A DNA stretch of 64,000 bases from Rhodobacteraceae bacterium CCMM004 (lineage in GTDB: Bacteria; Pseudomonadota; Alphaproteobacteria; Rhodobacterales; Rhodobacteraceae), in the NCBI GenBank assembly GCA_004005435.1, contig RZWH01000002.1, positions 620,001 through 684,000 on the forward strand. Reading direction: 5' to 3'. Within the stretch, counting starts at the first letter, position 1; each line of letters begins with the position of its first letter. Under the pieces are notes generated by a model that searched no databases, was not told the DNA's origin, and worked only from the letters and a program-made list of their open reading frames with translations. Below are positions 44,097-52,743 of this stretch, piece by piece. The position numbers and the translations under genes are program-made.

Positions 44097-44783
44097 ATGC
44101 GCCGCACCGATCGCCTGCTCGACATGATCCAGACCCTGCGCGACGGGCGCCTCCACCGCGCCCAGGACCTGGCCGAGCGGCTGGGCGTGTCGGTGCGCAC
44201 GATCTATCGCGACATGGAAACCCTGATGGCCTCGGGCGTGCCGGTCGAGGGCGAGCGGGGCCTGGGCTATCAGATGACGGCGCCGGTGACGCTGCCGCCC
44301 CTGAACCTCACGCTGACCGAGCTGGAGGCGCTGCACACCGGGCTTGCGGTGGTGGGCGAGGCCGCCGACCGCGACCTGAGCGCGGCCGCCGCGGCGCTGT
44401 CGGCCAAGATCGACGCCGTCCTGCCCGAGGATCGCAGCACCCCGCCGCACGGCTGGGGGTTCGCCGTCTATCCTTTTGCCGACGCCGCGCACGGGTTTCG
44501 CCACATGCCGACCCTGCGCCAAGCGATCCGCGCGCGGCAGAAGCTGGCGGTCGACTATACCGATCTGGACGGCGAGGAGACCCGGCGCACCATCCGGCCC
44601 TTGCAGCTCGACTATTGGGGCCGGGTGTGGACGGCGACGTGCTGGTGCGAACGTGACGGGGATTTCAAGGTGTTCCGGGTCGACCGAATCACCGGGCTCC
44701 GGGTCCTCCCGGCGCTGTTCGTCGACGAACTGGGCAAGACGCTGGCGGACTATCGCGCCCGCCAGGCGCAGCGACCGTCCTGA
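44097..44783 (+). CDS. HTH-WYL transcriptional regulator (YafY-like)
   Basis: 228 residues. N-terminal HTH_11 domain (RRTDRLLDMIQTLRDGRLHR, AQDLAERLGVSVRTIYRDME). The WYL domain follows (RQKLAVDYTDLDGEETRRTI, then RPLQLDYWGRVWTATCWCER), with the WTATCW stretch replacing the usual W-Y-L core. WYL regulators sense ligands such as nucleotides or metabolites. It is convergent with the dimethylglycine-dehydrogenase-like gene, 7 bp apart. No ribosome site is obvious, so leaderless translation is possible. Confidence 0.87.
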   Translation: MRRTDRLLDMIQTLRDGRLHRAQDLAERLGVSVRTIYRDMETLMASGVPVEGERGLGYQMTAPVTLPPLNLTLTELEALHTGLAVVGEAADRDLSAAAAALSAKIDAVLPEDRSTPPHGWGFAVYPFADAAHGFRHMPTLRQAIRARQKLAVDYTDLDGEETRRTIRPLQLDYWGRVWTATCWCERDGDFKVFRVDRITGLRVLPALFVDELGKTLADYRARQAQRPS

Positions 44784-44790
44784 ACCGCCC

Positions 44791-47208
44791 TCAGGCGCGC
44801 ATGCGGCTGCCGTTGGCGTCGAAGAGCGGCTGGGGCTGGAGCCGGGCGGCGCGGCGATGGCCGAGGATCTCGATCTCCCACCCGTCGTCGCGGTCGGCCA
44901 TCGCGCGCGGCACATAGCCCAGCGCCACCGACACGTCCGAGGCGTGGGCATAGCCCCCCGACGTGACCCAGCCCACGACCTCGCCCCCCTGCCAGATGGG
45001 TTCGTCGCCGATGACGTCGGCATCCTCGGCCGCGACGGTGAAGGTTCTGAGCCGCATCTTGCCGCCCTCGGCCTTCAGGGCCGCCGCGGCGTCCTTGCCG
45101 ACGAAGTCCGCCGCCTTGTCCAGCGCGACGAAGCGGTCCAGCCCCGCCTCCCAGGGGTCGTAGACGGGCCGGTATTCGCGGCCCCAGCCGCCCCAGTTCT
45201 TTTCCAATCGGAGGGCGTTGAGCGCGCGCAGGCCGAAATCGCGGATGCCGTGGGCCGCGCCCGCCTCCTTGATCGCGTGGTAGACGTGGCGCTGATACTC
45301 GGGCGGCATCCAGACCTCGTAACCCAGATCGCCGGTGAAGCTGATGCGGCCAACGAGGCAGGGCGCCATGGCCAGGTCCATTCGCCGGATGTCCATGAAG
45401 CGGAACGCCTCCGGTCCCACGTCTGTGTCGGTCAGGGCGGCCAGAACCTCCCGCGCCTTGGGCCCGGCGATGGACAGGCCGGTGAGCGAGGGGCCGTGCG
45501 CGGTCACGGTCACGCCCGCGGCGGCGTGGGCGTCGAAGCAGCGCATGTGATAGTCCTCCGCAACCCCGGACCCGGCGACGAAGAACCCCTCCTCGCCCAG
45601 GTTGGCGACGGTGAAGTCGCCGATGACGCGCCCGTCCTCCTTGAGCATCGGCGCCAGGGCCATGCGCCCGGGCGCGGGCAGGCGCGCGGCCAACAGCCGG
45701 TCGAGCCACGCCTCGGCCCCCTCGCCGGCCACGGTATACTTGGCAAAGCCCGTGATCTCGATCACGCCGACGCCGTCCCGCACCGCCCGCGCCTCGGCGC
45801 CCACATGGTCGTGGTCGGCGGAGCGACGCCAGGAGAACACGTCCTCGACCCCCTCGGGCGCGAACCACAGCGGCACCTCCAGCCCGTGCGCCGCGCCGAA
45901 CTGGGCGCCTTGCGCCTTGAGCACGTCGTAGATGGGCGAGGTGCGGAACGGGCGCGCCGCCGGCAGTTCCTCGTTCGGGAAGCGGATGCGGAAACGGCGG
46001 GAATAGTTCTCGCGCACCTTGGCGTTGGTGTAGTCGCGGGTGGCGAAGGCGCCGAAGCGGGCGACATCCATGGCGAAGACGTCGAAGCCCGGGTCGCCGT
46101 CGACCATCCAGTTGGACAACGCCAGGCCGACGCCCCCGCCCTGGCTGAACCCCGCCATCACCCCGCAGGCGCACCAGAACCCCGGCAGCCCCCGCACCGG
46201 CCCGACCAGCGGGTTGCCGTCGGGGGCGAAGGTGAAGGGGCCGTTGATCGCCTGCCGAATGCCGACATCGGCGACGGGCGGGAAATGCTCGAACCCCACT
46301 TCCAGGCTGGGGGCGATACGGTCGAAATCCGGCTGCAACAACTCATGGCCGAAGTCCCACGGCGTCTCTTTCGGCTGCCAGGGAGTCGCGGCGCGCTCGT
46401 AGGTGCCCAGCAGGATGCCGTCGCGCTCCTGCCGGGTGTAGATCTCGCCCTCGAAGTCGATGATGTGGATCAGTTCCTGGCCGGTTTCCTTGTTGTAGGC
46501 CACCACCTCGGGGATGGTCTCGGTCAGGATATAGTGGTGCTCCATCGCCAGGACCGGGAGTTCCAGGCCGACCATCCGCCCGACCTCGCGCGCCCAGAGG
46601 CCGCCGGCGTTGACCACGTGTTCGGCCATGACCGTGCCCTTGGACGTGCGGACCTCCCAGCCTTCGGCGGTGCGGCGCAGGCCCTCGACCTTGCATTTCT
46701 CCTCGACCTCGGCGCCCAGTTTCTTGGCCGAGCGGGCATAGGCCTGGGTCGTGCCCGAGGGGTCGAGATGCCCCTCGATGGGATCCCACAGACCGCCGAT
46801 GAACTGCTTGGGGTCGATGAGGGGGAAGCGGTCGTAGGTCCATTCCGGGGTGACCAGGTCCAGCTCCATCCCCATGTAGCGGCCGCGCGCCTGGGCCTGG
46901 CGCAGGGCGTCCATGCGGTCCTGCGTCTTGGCCAGTTGAACGCCGCCGGTCAGGTGCAGCCCGCAGGACAAACCCGACAATTCCTCGATCTCTCGATACA
47001 GTTCCACCGTGTATTGCTGGAGTTTCGCGACATTGGGGTCGCCGTTCAGGGTGTGGAACCCGCCCGCGGCGTGCCACGTCGACCCGCAGGTCAGCACGTC
47101 GCGCTCCAACAGCAGCGCATCGCTCCACCCGGCGCGCGCCAGGTGATAGAGGACCGAGCAGCCGACCACGCCGCCTCCGATGACGACGACACGGGCATGG
47201 GATTTCAT
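44791..47208 (-). CDS. Dimethylglycine/sarcosine dehydrogenase-like flavoprotein
   Basis: 805 residues from ATG 47208 (GGAGA upstream). N-terminal FAD-binding oxidoreductase (DAO family): VVVIGGGVVGCSVLYHLARA, then CGSTWHAAGGFHTLNGDPN, where the His probably carries the covalent FAD. The C-terminal half is the GcvT-like folate-binding fold (ARAVRDGVGVIEITGFAKYT, FTGDLGYEVWMPPEYQRHVY). These enzymes remove an N-methyl group and pass it to tetrahydrofolate. With the Rieske oxygenase upstream it suggests an N-demethylation route; the substrate is not known from sequence. Confidence 0.9.
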   Translation of the reverse strand: MKSHARVVVIGGGVVGCSVLYHLARAGWSDALLLERDVLTCGSTWHAAGGFHTLNGDPNVAKLQQYTVELYREIEELSGLSCGLHLTGGVQLAKTQDRMDALRQAQARGRYMGMELDLVTPEWTYDRFPLIDPKQFIGGLWDPIEGHLDPSGTTQAYARSAKKLGAEVEEKCKVEGLRRTAEGWEVRTSKGTVMAEHVVNAGGLWAREVGRMVGLELPVLAMEHHYILTETIPEVVAYNKETGQELIHIIDFEGEIYTRQERDGILLGTYERAATPWQPKETPWDFGHELLQPDFDRIAPSLEVGFEHFPPVADVGIRQAINGPFTFAPDGNPLVGPVRGLPGFWCACGVMAGFSQGGGVGLALSNWMVDGDPGFDVFAMDVARFGAFATRDYTNAKVRENYSRRFRIRFPNEELPAARPFRTSPIYDVLKAQGAQFGAAHGLEVPLWFAPEGVEDVFSWRRSADHDHVGAEARAVRDGVGVIEITGFAKYTVAGEGAEAWLDRLLAARLPAPGRMALAPMLKEDGRVIGDFTVANLGEEGFFVAGSGVAEDYHMRCFDAHAAAGVTVTAHGPSLTGLSIAGPKAREVLAALTDTDVGPEAFRFMDIRRMDLAMAPCLVGRISFTGDLGYEVWMPPEYQRHVYHAIKEAGAAHGIRDFGLRALNALRLEKNWGGWGREYRPVYDPWEAGLDRFVALDKAADFVGKDAAAALKAEGGKMRLRTFTVAAEDADVIGDEPIWQGGEVVGWVTSGGYAHASDVSVALGYVPRAMADRDDGWEIEILGHRRAARLQPQPLFDANGSRMRA

Positions 47209-47227
47209 CGGCGGCTCTCCTTGGCGG

Positions 47228-47479
47228 TCAATCTTCGCGCCCGTGGTCCCGCAGACGGGCCCGGAACGCAGACGCCTGGTCCGACCCCGCTTCGAGCGCG
47301 TGGACATAGGCGTGGGTGAGGTAGAAGCAGGCGGCGTCGAGGCGCCCATCGGCCAGGCGCCTCTGCGCGGCGGCGTCGTAGAGGCGGATCAGCGCCCCGG
47401 CGTCGGCGCGCGCATGGGCCGCGCACAGCGCCCGGTCGAGGCTGCGGTCGTCGGCGGAGGGGGCGTCGGCGGCGGTCAT
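47228..47479 (-). CDS. Small conserved-looking helical protein in the demethylase operon
   Basis: 83 residues, ATG 47479. Predicted mostly helical: DRALCAAHARADAGALIRLY and AACFYLTHAYVHALEAG. No family recognised. It sits between the Rieske oxygenase (79 bp away) and the flavoprotein (19 bp away) on the same strand, so it may act with them. The TPR-like look of the helices suggests a binding role. Confidence 0.62.
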   Translation of the reverse strand: MTAADAPSADDRSLDRALCAAHARADAGALIRLYDAAAQRRLADGRLDAACFYLTHAYVHALEAGSDQASAFRARLRDHGRED

Positions 47480-47558
47480 GCGGGGCTCAGGCAACCATGG
47501 GATCGGGCGCGGCACCGACCCGTTTGCGACATGTCGCGTCGCAACCGGACGGCGGCGG

Positions 47559-48716
47559 CTAATCCGCCGCGCGGGGCACGGCGGCCTGCATCCGCGCGGC
47601 CACCCAGCGGTGGAAACAGTGGGTGGGGCCGTCCATCGCGGGGCTGAACCGCCCGCCGTCGAAGTTGCGCGCGGCCCGCCCCTTCTGCATCCCCTCGACG
47701 ACGAAGATGTCCTCTTCGAACACTTTGTGCCACATCTCGGTGTTGGCCGCACGCATCTCGGCCCAGGCGGGCCCCGCGACCTCGTCGGCGGTATAGAACA
47801 GCGCCACCCGCTCGACGGTCCGCGCCGGGCCGCGGGGCTCCAGCAGAATCGCGAACGCATGGTCGCGGTGCTGACCCAAGAGCACGTTGGGGTAGAGCGC
47901 CACGTATTCCGCGCCCGCGTCCCACGCAGGCGGCAGGCCCGGCGTGTCGGGGAACCGGCGGCCGTCCTCGGACAGCATCGGGCGATAGACCAGCGTGCCC
48001 TGGCCGGAATAGCGCCCGTCGGCCTGGATGTGATAGTGGTCCTCCAGCCGGGAGTAGCTGTTCAGCCCCGGATGCACCCAGGGCAGGTGATAGCTCTCGC
48101 AGTAGTTCTCGACCGCGAGCTTCCAGTTGCAGGCGACGTCGAAAGTCATGACGCTGTCGGCGCCGCCGTAGACCTGGGGATGCCCCTCGAACGCGGCCCA
48201 GCGGGCGATGAGATCGCGGTGGACCTCCTCGAACGGCGGGGCGGTCCCGGAGAGGTTGACGAAGACGATCCCACGCCAGACATGGCTGCGGATCTCGATC
48301 AGGCCCAAGGTGCCCTTGTCGATGCCGGGATGGGTGTTGTGGCCGGGGCCGCCCACATGCGGCGTCGTCACCAGCCGGCCGTCGAGCGCATAGCACCACG
48401 AATGGTAGGGGCAGCGCAGGACGCCGCCCACCTGTTTGCGCGCCGCGACCAGGATCATCCCGCGGTGGCGGCAGGTGTTCTGGAACACCCGCAGGGTGCC
48501 GTCGCGGTCGCGCACGGCCACCAGGGGCTGGCCGAGGAAATCGACCGGGACGGCCTCTCCCGGCTCGGGCACGTCGGCGGCAAAGCTCAGCCCCGCCCAG
48601 CCGCCGAAGAACAGCGCCTCGGCCTCGGCGCCGTAGACCTCGGCCGAGGTGTAGTGCGGGTTGGGCAGACCGCGGGCCTGGTCGATGGGCTGCAACACGT
48701 CGTCGAGGGGGCGCAT
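47559..48716 (-). CDS. Rieske-type ring-hydroxylating/N-demethylating oxygenase, alpha subunit
   Basis: 385 residues. The Rieske cluster is bound by NTCRHRGM and, after 17 residues, CPYHSW. The mononuclear iron site is NYCESYHLPWVHPGL (two His), with EEDIFVVEGMQKG near the C-terminus. The family includes betaine, carnitine and stachydrine demethylases, and the neighbours (a dimethylglycine-dehydrogenase-like enzyme) make a quaternary-amine substrate likely. The reductase partner is not next to it. Confidence 0.88.
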   Translation of the reverse strand: MRPLDDVLQPIDQARGLPNPHYTSAEVYGAEAEALFFGGWAGLSFAADVPEPGEAVPVDFLGQPLVAVRDRDGTLRVFQNTCRHRGMILVAARKQVGGVLRCPYHSWCYALDGRLVTTPHVGGPGHNTHPGIDKGTLGLIEIRSHVWRGIVFVNLSGTAPPFEEVHRDLIARWAAFEGHPQVYGGADSVMTFDVACNWKLAVENYCESYHLPWVHPGLNSYSRLEDHYHIQADGRYSGQGTLVYRPMLSEDGRRFPDTPGLPPAWDAGAEYVALYPNVLLGQHRDHAFAILLEPRGPARTVERVALFYTADEVAGPAWAEMRAANTEMWHKVFEEDIFVVEGMQKGRAARNFDGGRFSPAMDGPTHCFHRWVAARMQAAVPRAAD

Positions 48717-48809
48717 GGCGGGGCTCCTGTGGTCGGTGCCCCCAGGCTAGTCGCGACAGAAGGCGCCGCACTTGCCCCATGGCGCCGCCCCGGCGTCGCA
48801 AAGCGGCGT

Positions 48810-49901
48810 TCAGAGCGTGACGACACGACCCTCGCGGGCGGACTCCTGCGCGGCAAGGCCCATGGCCACCGCTTGTGCGCCATCCTCCAGCGTCACCTCG
48901 ACCCGACCCCGCCCGCGCACCACCTCGGCGAAGCGGACGTGCTGATAGAAGGTCGCGCCGTTGTGGTCGCCCGCATCGAGGATCGTGGGATCGACGGGGA
49001 TGTCCACCGCCTGCGGTCCCTTGGGGTGGCGGCGGCTGACGACGACCTGGGGCGTCGGCGGGGCGCCCAGATGGGTCGGCCAGAACCGGCCTGGGCCGGG
49101 CACCAGCGCCTCGATCTTGCCCTCGGGGCCGACCGCACAGATCTCTTCCTGATACCGCGATCCCTCCGCATACATGCACAACTCCAGCATCGCACGGGCG
49201 CCGCGAGCGAAGTCGACGATCACATAGGCGCTGTCCCACACGTCGGCGGTGGCGCCGTCCCAGCGTTCGTCCAGGTGGTTCACCTCCTGCCCGGCCGAGG
49301 CCATGATCCGCACCGGCTCGTCCGCCAGGATCAGGCGCATGAGATCGAAGAAATGGCAGCATTTCTCGACCAGGGTGCCGCCGGTGTAGCGGTTGAACCG
49401 GTTCCAGGCGCCAACCTTGTCGAGAAAGGGGAAGCGGTGTTCGCGGATGCTGAGCATCGTGGGCCCGCCGGTGGCCTGGCGGACCTGCTCGATCAACGTC
49501 TGGATCGGCGGCATGTAGCGGTACTCCATCGCCACCCAGATCGGCGCCGGATAGCTCTGGGACAGATCGGCCAGGCGCCCGGCGTCCGAGGGATCGGTGT
49601 AGAGCGGCTTTTCGATGAGAAGGGGCAGCGGCCGGCGCGCCGCGATCTCCTCGAACTGGGCGACATGGAGGTGGTTGGGAGAGGCGACGAGCAGGCAGTC
49701 GAGCTGCGGATCCTCCAGAAGGCTCCACGCCGAGGGGTGGAGGCGGGCGTTCGGGGCGATGGCCTTGCCCGCCGCGGCCTGGATCTCGTCGGGGTCGAAG
49801 ATCGCGGCGACCCGCGCCTCGGGCAAGAGCGCGATGTTGCGCAGATGCTCCTGTCCCATCATGCCGCAGCCGATGACGCCGTAATTGATGATTTTCGACA
49901 T
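48810..49901 (-). CDS. Gfo/Idh/MocA-fold protein, candidate NAD+-dependent sulfoquinovosidase
   Basis: 363 residues, NAD(P)-binding Rossmann start INYGVIGCGMMGQEHLRNIA. Family motifs: VASPNHLHVAQFEEIAARRP, LIEKPLYTDPSD (the conserved EKP) and GGTLVEKCCHFFDLMRLIL with the catalytic-site His. Some proteins of this fold hydrolyse sugar glycosides by an NAD+ redox mechanism, among them sulfoquinovosidases of the SqgA type (GH188). The setting, next to a sulfo-SMO-like trio and a GntR regulator, makes this a good candidate. It could also be an ordinary sugar dehydrogenase. 7 bp after the GntR gene, so co-transcribed. Confidence 0.78.
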   Translation of the reverse strand: MSKIINYGVIGCGMMGQEHLRNIALLPEARVAAIFDPDEIQAAAGKAIAPNARLHPSAWSLLEDPQLDCLLVASPNHLHVAQFEEIAARRPLPLLIEKPLYTDPSDAGRLADLSQSYPAPIWVAMEYRYMPPIQTLIEQVRQATGGPTMLSIREHRFPFLDKVGAWNRFNRYTGGTLVEKCCHFFDLMRLILADEPVRIMASAGQEVNHLDERWDGATADVWDSAYVIVDFARGARAMLELCMYAEGSRYQEEICAVGPEGKIEALVPGPGRFWPTHLGAPPTPQVVVSRRHPKGPQAVDIPVDPTILDAGDHNGATFYQHVRFAEVVRGRGRVEVTLEDGAQAVAMGLAAQESAREGRVVTL

Positions 49902-49908
49902 TTCGTCC

Positions 49909-50631
49909 TCAGTTCAGCCGCGAAACATAGCGGCAGATGTCACTATTGAACCAACTCAGCGAATACTCGGCGCGCGCGCCGGTGTGGGCCCAGGCCACCC
50001 GGGTGACCAGGCCGACCGCCCGGCCCGCGGGCAGGTCCAGCGCCCGCGCCCCCCACTCCGGCACCGCGCCGACGCCGACCCGGTCCTCGACCCGGACGAT
50101 CCTGAGGCCCAGCCGCTCGCGGTAGGTGCGGTAGAGCGCGGCGTCGAGATCGCCGGGCTCGGGCGCCCCCCAGGAGCCGTCGAGCCAGATCTCCTCCAGC
50201 AGCGCCGGCCGCCCGTCGAGCCGCCGCAGACGGCGGATCCTGTGGGCGGTGTCGGCGGGGCCGAACGCGGGGGCATCGCCGGGTTTGGCCAGGGTGGCGG
50301 TGGAGAGGACCTCGGACGAGGGCAGACCGGGGCCGTCGTCCAGCTCGACCCGGAAGAACCCGTAGAGCCCGCCCACGGCCCGGACCCCGCGGATGTAGTT
50401 GCCCGAGCCCTGGCGCCGCTCCAGGAGCCCCTTGTCGGCCAGATCGGCCAGCGCCTTGCGCAGGGTGCCCACCGAGATGCCGTGCGTCGCCGCCATCTCG
50501 CGCTCCGGCGGCAGACGCTCGCCCTCCAACAGCTGCCCGTCCGCGATCCGCCGCAACAGCAGCTCGCTGATCTGGAGATAGAGGGGCGCGGTAGACGGCT
50601 CTGGCACGGGTGGGCCCAAAAATTGATGCAC
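49909..50631 (-). CDS. GntR/HutC family regulator of the sulfoquinovose-like operon
   Basis: 240 residues from a GTG at 50631 (or GTG 50607). N-terminal winged HTH (LYLQISELLLRRIADGQLLE, GERLPPEREMAATHGISVGT, then LRKALADLADKGLLERRQG) and a C-terminal UTRA ligand domain (LLEEIWLDGSWGAPEPGDLD). It is divergent from the monooxygenase operon and first in an operon with the Gfo/Idh gene. It should repress both until a sugar or sulfosugar binds; the ligand is inferred. Confidence 0.87.
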   Translation of the reverse strand: MHQFLGPPVPEPSTAPLYLQISELLLRRIADGQLLEGERLPPEREMAATHGISVGTLRKALADLADKGLLERRQGSGNYIRGVRAVGGLYGFFRVELDDGPGLPSSEVLSTATLAKPGDAPAFGPADTAHRIRRLRRLDGRPALLEEIWLDGSWGAPEPGDLDAALYRTYRERLGLRIVRVEDRVGVGAVPEWGARALDLPAGRAVGLVTRVAWAHTGARAEYSLSWFNSDICRYVSRLN

Positions 50632-50647
50632 TATTGATCTACATCAA
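50623..50647. promoter_or_regulatory. Inverted-repeat operator candidate for the GntR regulator
   Basis: TTGATG (50623-50628) and CATCAA (50642-50647) form an inverted repeat, and a tighter one, TTGAT-CTAC-ATCAA, lies at 50634-50647. It is in the gap between the divergent regulator and the monooxygenase gene, 45 bases before the latter's ATG. GntR binding is inference. Confidence 0.45.
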
Positions 50648-50692
50648 GGACAGTGTTACGCAAGGCTAAATTCGCGCTGATCCAAGGATGCC

Positions 50693-51847
50693 ATGACCGT
50701 CGTTCCCGTCACCTCCGCCGATCTCGACGCCGTCGAGGTCTCGTGGTTCGCCGCCCTCTGCTCGGACGACTACGCCTATCTGGGGGTGCCCGACGGCGCG
50801 TTGCGCTCCTCCTGGGAGCACTGCCGCGACATCCTGTTGGAGGCCGAGCGGCAGGGGTTCGGCAACATCCTGTGCCCGTCGAGCTATCAGGTGGGGCAGG
50901 ACACGCTGAGCTTTGTCGCGGGCTGCGCGCCGTTGACCGAGCGCATCAACATGCTGGCCGCGATCCGCTGCGGCGAGATGCAGCCGATCATGCTGGCCCG
51001 CACGGTGGCGACGCTGGACCACATGCTCAAGGGGCGGCTGACGCTGAACGTGATCTCGTCTGATTTTCCGGGCGAGAAGGCCGAGAGCGCCTATCGCTAT
51101 CAGCGCTCGCGCGAGGTGGTGGAGATCCTCAAACAGGCCTGGACCCGCGACACCATCGACTTCCACGGCGAGGTCTACGACTTCGAGGGGCTGACGACGG
51201 ACCCGGCCAAGCCCTATCAGACCGGCGGCCCGCTGTTGTATTTCGGCGGCTACAGCCCCGCGGCGCTGGACCTGTGTGGCGAGCATTGCGACGTCTATCT
51301 GATGTGGCCCGAGCCCAAGGAACAGATCGCCGAACGGATGCGTGCGGTGAATGCGGTCGCCGAGAAATACGACCGCACGCTCGACTACGGCCTGCGGGTC
51401 CACATGATCGTGCGCGACACCGAGGCGGAGGCCAAGGAGTATGCCGAGCACCTGGTCTCGAAACTGGACGACGACTACGGCAAGCTGATCCGCGACCGCG
51501 CCCACGACTCGATCTCTCTGGGCGTGGCGCACCAGGCCAAGGCGCGGCAACTGGCCGACACGTTCGGTTATGTCGAGCCGCATCTGTGGACCGGCGTGGG
51601 GCGCGCGCGCTCGGGCTGCGGCGCCGCGCTGGTGGGGTCGACCGACCAGGTGATGAGCGAAATCGAGGCCTACCGGAAAATGGGACTCCGCGCCTTCATC
51701 TTCTCCGGGTATCCCCATCTCGACGAGTGCCGCCATTTCGGAGAGAAGGTCTTGCCCAACCTCACCACCTGTTCGCTGCCCGAAGCCTACGGCCGGGTGC
51801 CGCAATCCGCCCCCGCGACCCCCCTGGCCGCAGGGGAGCGGCGCTGA
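50693..51847 (+). CDS. smoC: SsuD-family flavin-dependent monooxygenase, putative sulfoquinovose monooxygenase
   Basis: 384 residues. Clear alkanesulfonate-monooxygenase family: GPLLYFGGYSPAALDLCGEH with VYLMWPEPKEQ, VSKLDDDYGKLI, LWTGVGRARSGCGAALVG and FIFSGYPHLDECRHFG correspond to stretches of SsuD. These enzymes use FMNH2 and O2 to split the C-S bond, releasing sulfite. Because a YdhF-type aldo-keto reductase and a flavin reductase follow directly, I assign it as the sulfoquinovose monooxygenase of the sulfo-SMO pathway, yielding 6-oxo-glucose. The substrate is inferred from this neighbourhood; other sulfonates are possible. Confidence 0.82.
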   Translation: MTVVPVTSADLDAVEVSWFAALCSDDYAYLGVPDGALRSSWEHCRDILLEAERQGFGNILCPSSYQVGQDTLSFVAGCAPLTERINMLAAIRCGEMQPIMLARTVATLDHMLKGRLTLNVISSDFPGEKAESAYRYQRSREVVEILKQAWTRDTIDFHGEVYDFEGLTTDPAKPYQTGGPLLYFGGYSPAALDLCGEHCDVYLMWPEPKEQIAERMRAVNAVAEKYDRTLDYGLRVHMIVRDTEAEAKEYAEHLVSKLDDDYGKLIRDRAHDSISLGVAHQAKARQLADTFGYVEPHLWTGVGRARSGCGAALVGSTDQVMSEIEAYRKMGLRAFIFSGYPHLDECRHFGEKVLPNLTTCSLPEAYGRVPQSAPATPLAAGERR

Positions 51848-51848
51848 C

Positions 51849-52742
51849 ATGCAACGCATCCGCCTGACCGACGAGTTGACCTTCAGCCGCATCGTTTATG
51901 GCATGTGGCGCCTGGGCGACGACGCCGACACCTCCGAGGGCCACGTGCGGGCCAAGATCGAGGCGTGCCTGGAGCAGGGCATCACCACGATGGACCAGGC
52001 CGACATCTACGGCGACTACGGCGCCGAGGAGATCCTGGGCCGCGCCCTGACCCCCGAACTGCGCGACCGGATCGAGATCGTGACCAAGTGCGGGATCGTC
52101 GCCCCCGCTGGACGCTATGCCGACCGGCGGGTGAAGCACTACGACACCTCCAGCGCGCATATCCGCGCCAGCATCGACCACAGCCTGCGGCTGATGGGGA
52201 TCGACCGCATCGACCTGTTGCTGATCCATCGCCCCGACCCTCTGATGGACCATGCCGAGACGGGGGCGGCCCTGGACGCGGCCGTCGAGTCGGGCAAGGT
52301 GCGGGCGGTGGGCGTGTCCAACTTCCGCCCCCACGACTGGACGCTGCTGCAGTCGGCGATGGATACCCCGCTCGTCACCAACCAGATCGAGATGAGCCTC
52401 TGCCACACCGCCCCCTTCACCGACGGCGATCTGGCGTTCCTCCAGGAACAGGGCGTCGCGCCCATGGCCTGGTCGCCGCTCGGCGGCGGGCGGCTGATGC
52501 GGCCGGGGACCGAGGGCGGCGGGCTCTTCGACGCGCTGAGCGCGGTGGCCGAGGCGCAGGGCGTCGACCCGGGCGCCGTCGCGGTGGCGTGGCTGTTGGC
52601 GCATCCCGCCAAGATCATGCCGGTGATGGGGACCAACGCGCTGGAGCGGATCGCCACGCTGGGCACGGCGCTCAAGGTCGAGATGGACCGCCAGACCTGG
52701 TTCGCGCTCTACACCCACGCCCTGGGACACGAGGTGCCGTGA
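51849..52742 (+). CDS. smoB: YdhF-type aldo-keto reductase, putative 6-oxo-glucose reductase
   Basis: 297 residues. TIM-barrel AKR: VYGMWRLGDDADTS, TTMDQADIYGDYGAEEILG (catalytic Asp/Tyr), IVTKCGI (Lys) and LLLIHRPDPLMDH (His). NADPH-binding end: AWSPLGGGRL and GTNALERIATLG. In the sulfo-SMO pathway a reductase of this subfamily turns 6-oxo-glucose into glucose. It starts one base after the upstream stop, so it is tightly coupled. Confidence 0.85.
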   Translation: MQRIRLTDELTFSRIVYGMWRLGDDADTSEGHVRAKIEACLEQGITTMDQADIYGDYGAEEILGRALTPELRDRIEIVTKCGIVAPAGRYADRRVKHYDTSSAHIRASIDHSLRLMGIDRIDLLLIHRPDPLMDHAETGAALDAAVESGKVRAVGVSNFRPHDWTLLQSAMDTPLVTNQIEMSLCHTAPFTDGDLAFLQEQGVAPMAWSPLGGGRLMRPGTEGGGLFDALSAVAEAQGVDPGAVAVAWLLAHPAKIMPVMGTNALERIATLGTALKVEMDRQTWFALYTHALGHEVP

Positions 52743-52743
52743 G

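Noticed and set aside
44476-47319. A 947-residue plus-strand frame across the dimethylglycine-dehydrogenase-like gene
   Set aside because: Composition is Gly/Arg/Ala/His-rich without domains, while the opposite strand has clear FAD and GcvT motifs.
47478-49949. An 823-residue plus-strand frame across the Rieske and Gfo/Idh genes
   Set aside because: Shadow of two well-supported minus-strand genes; no recognisable fold.
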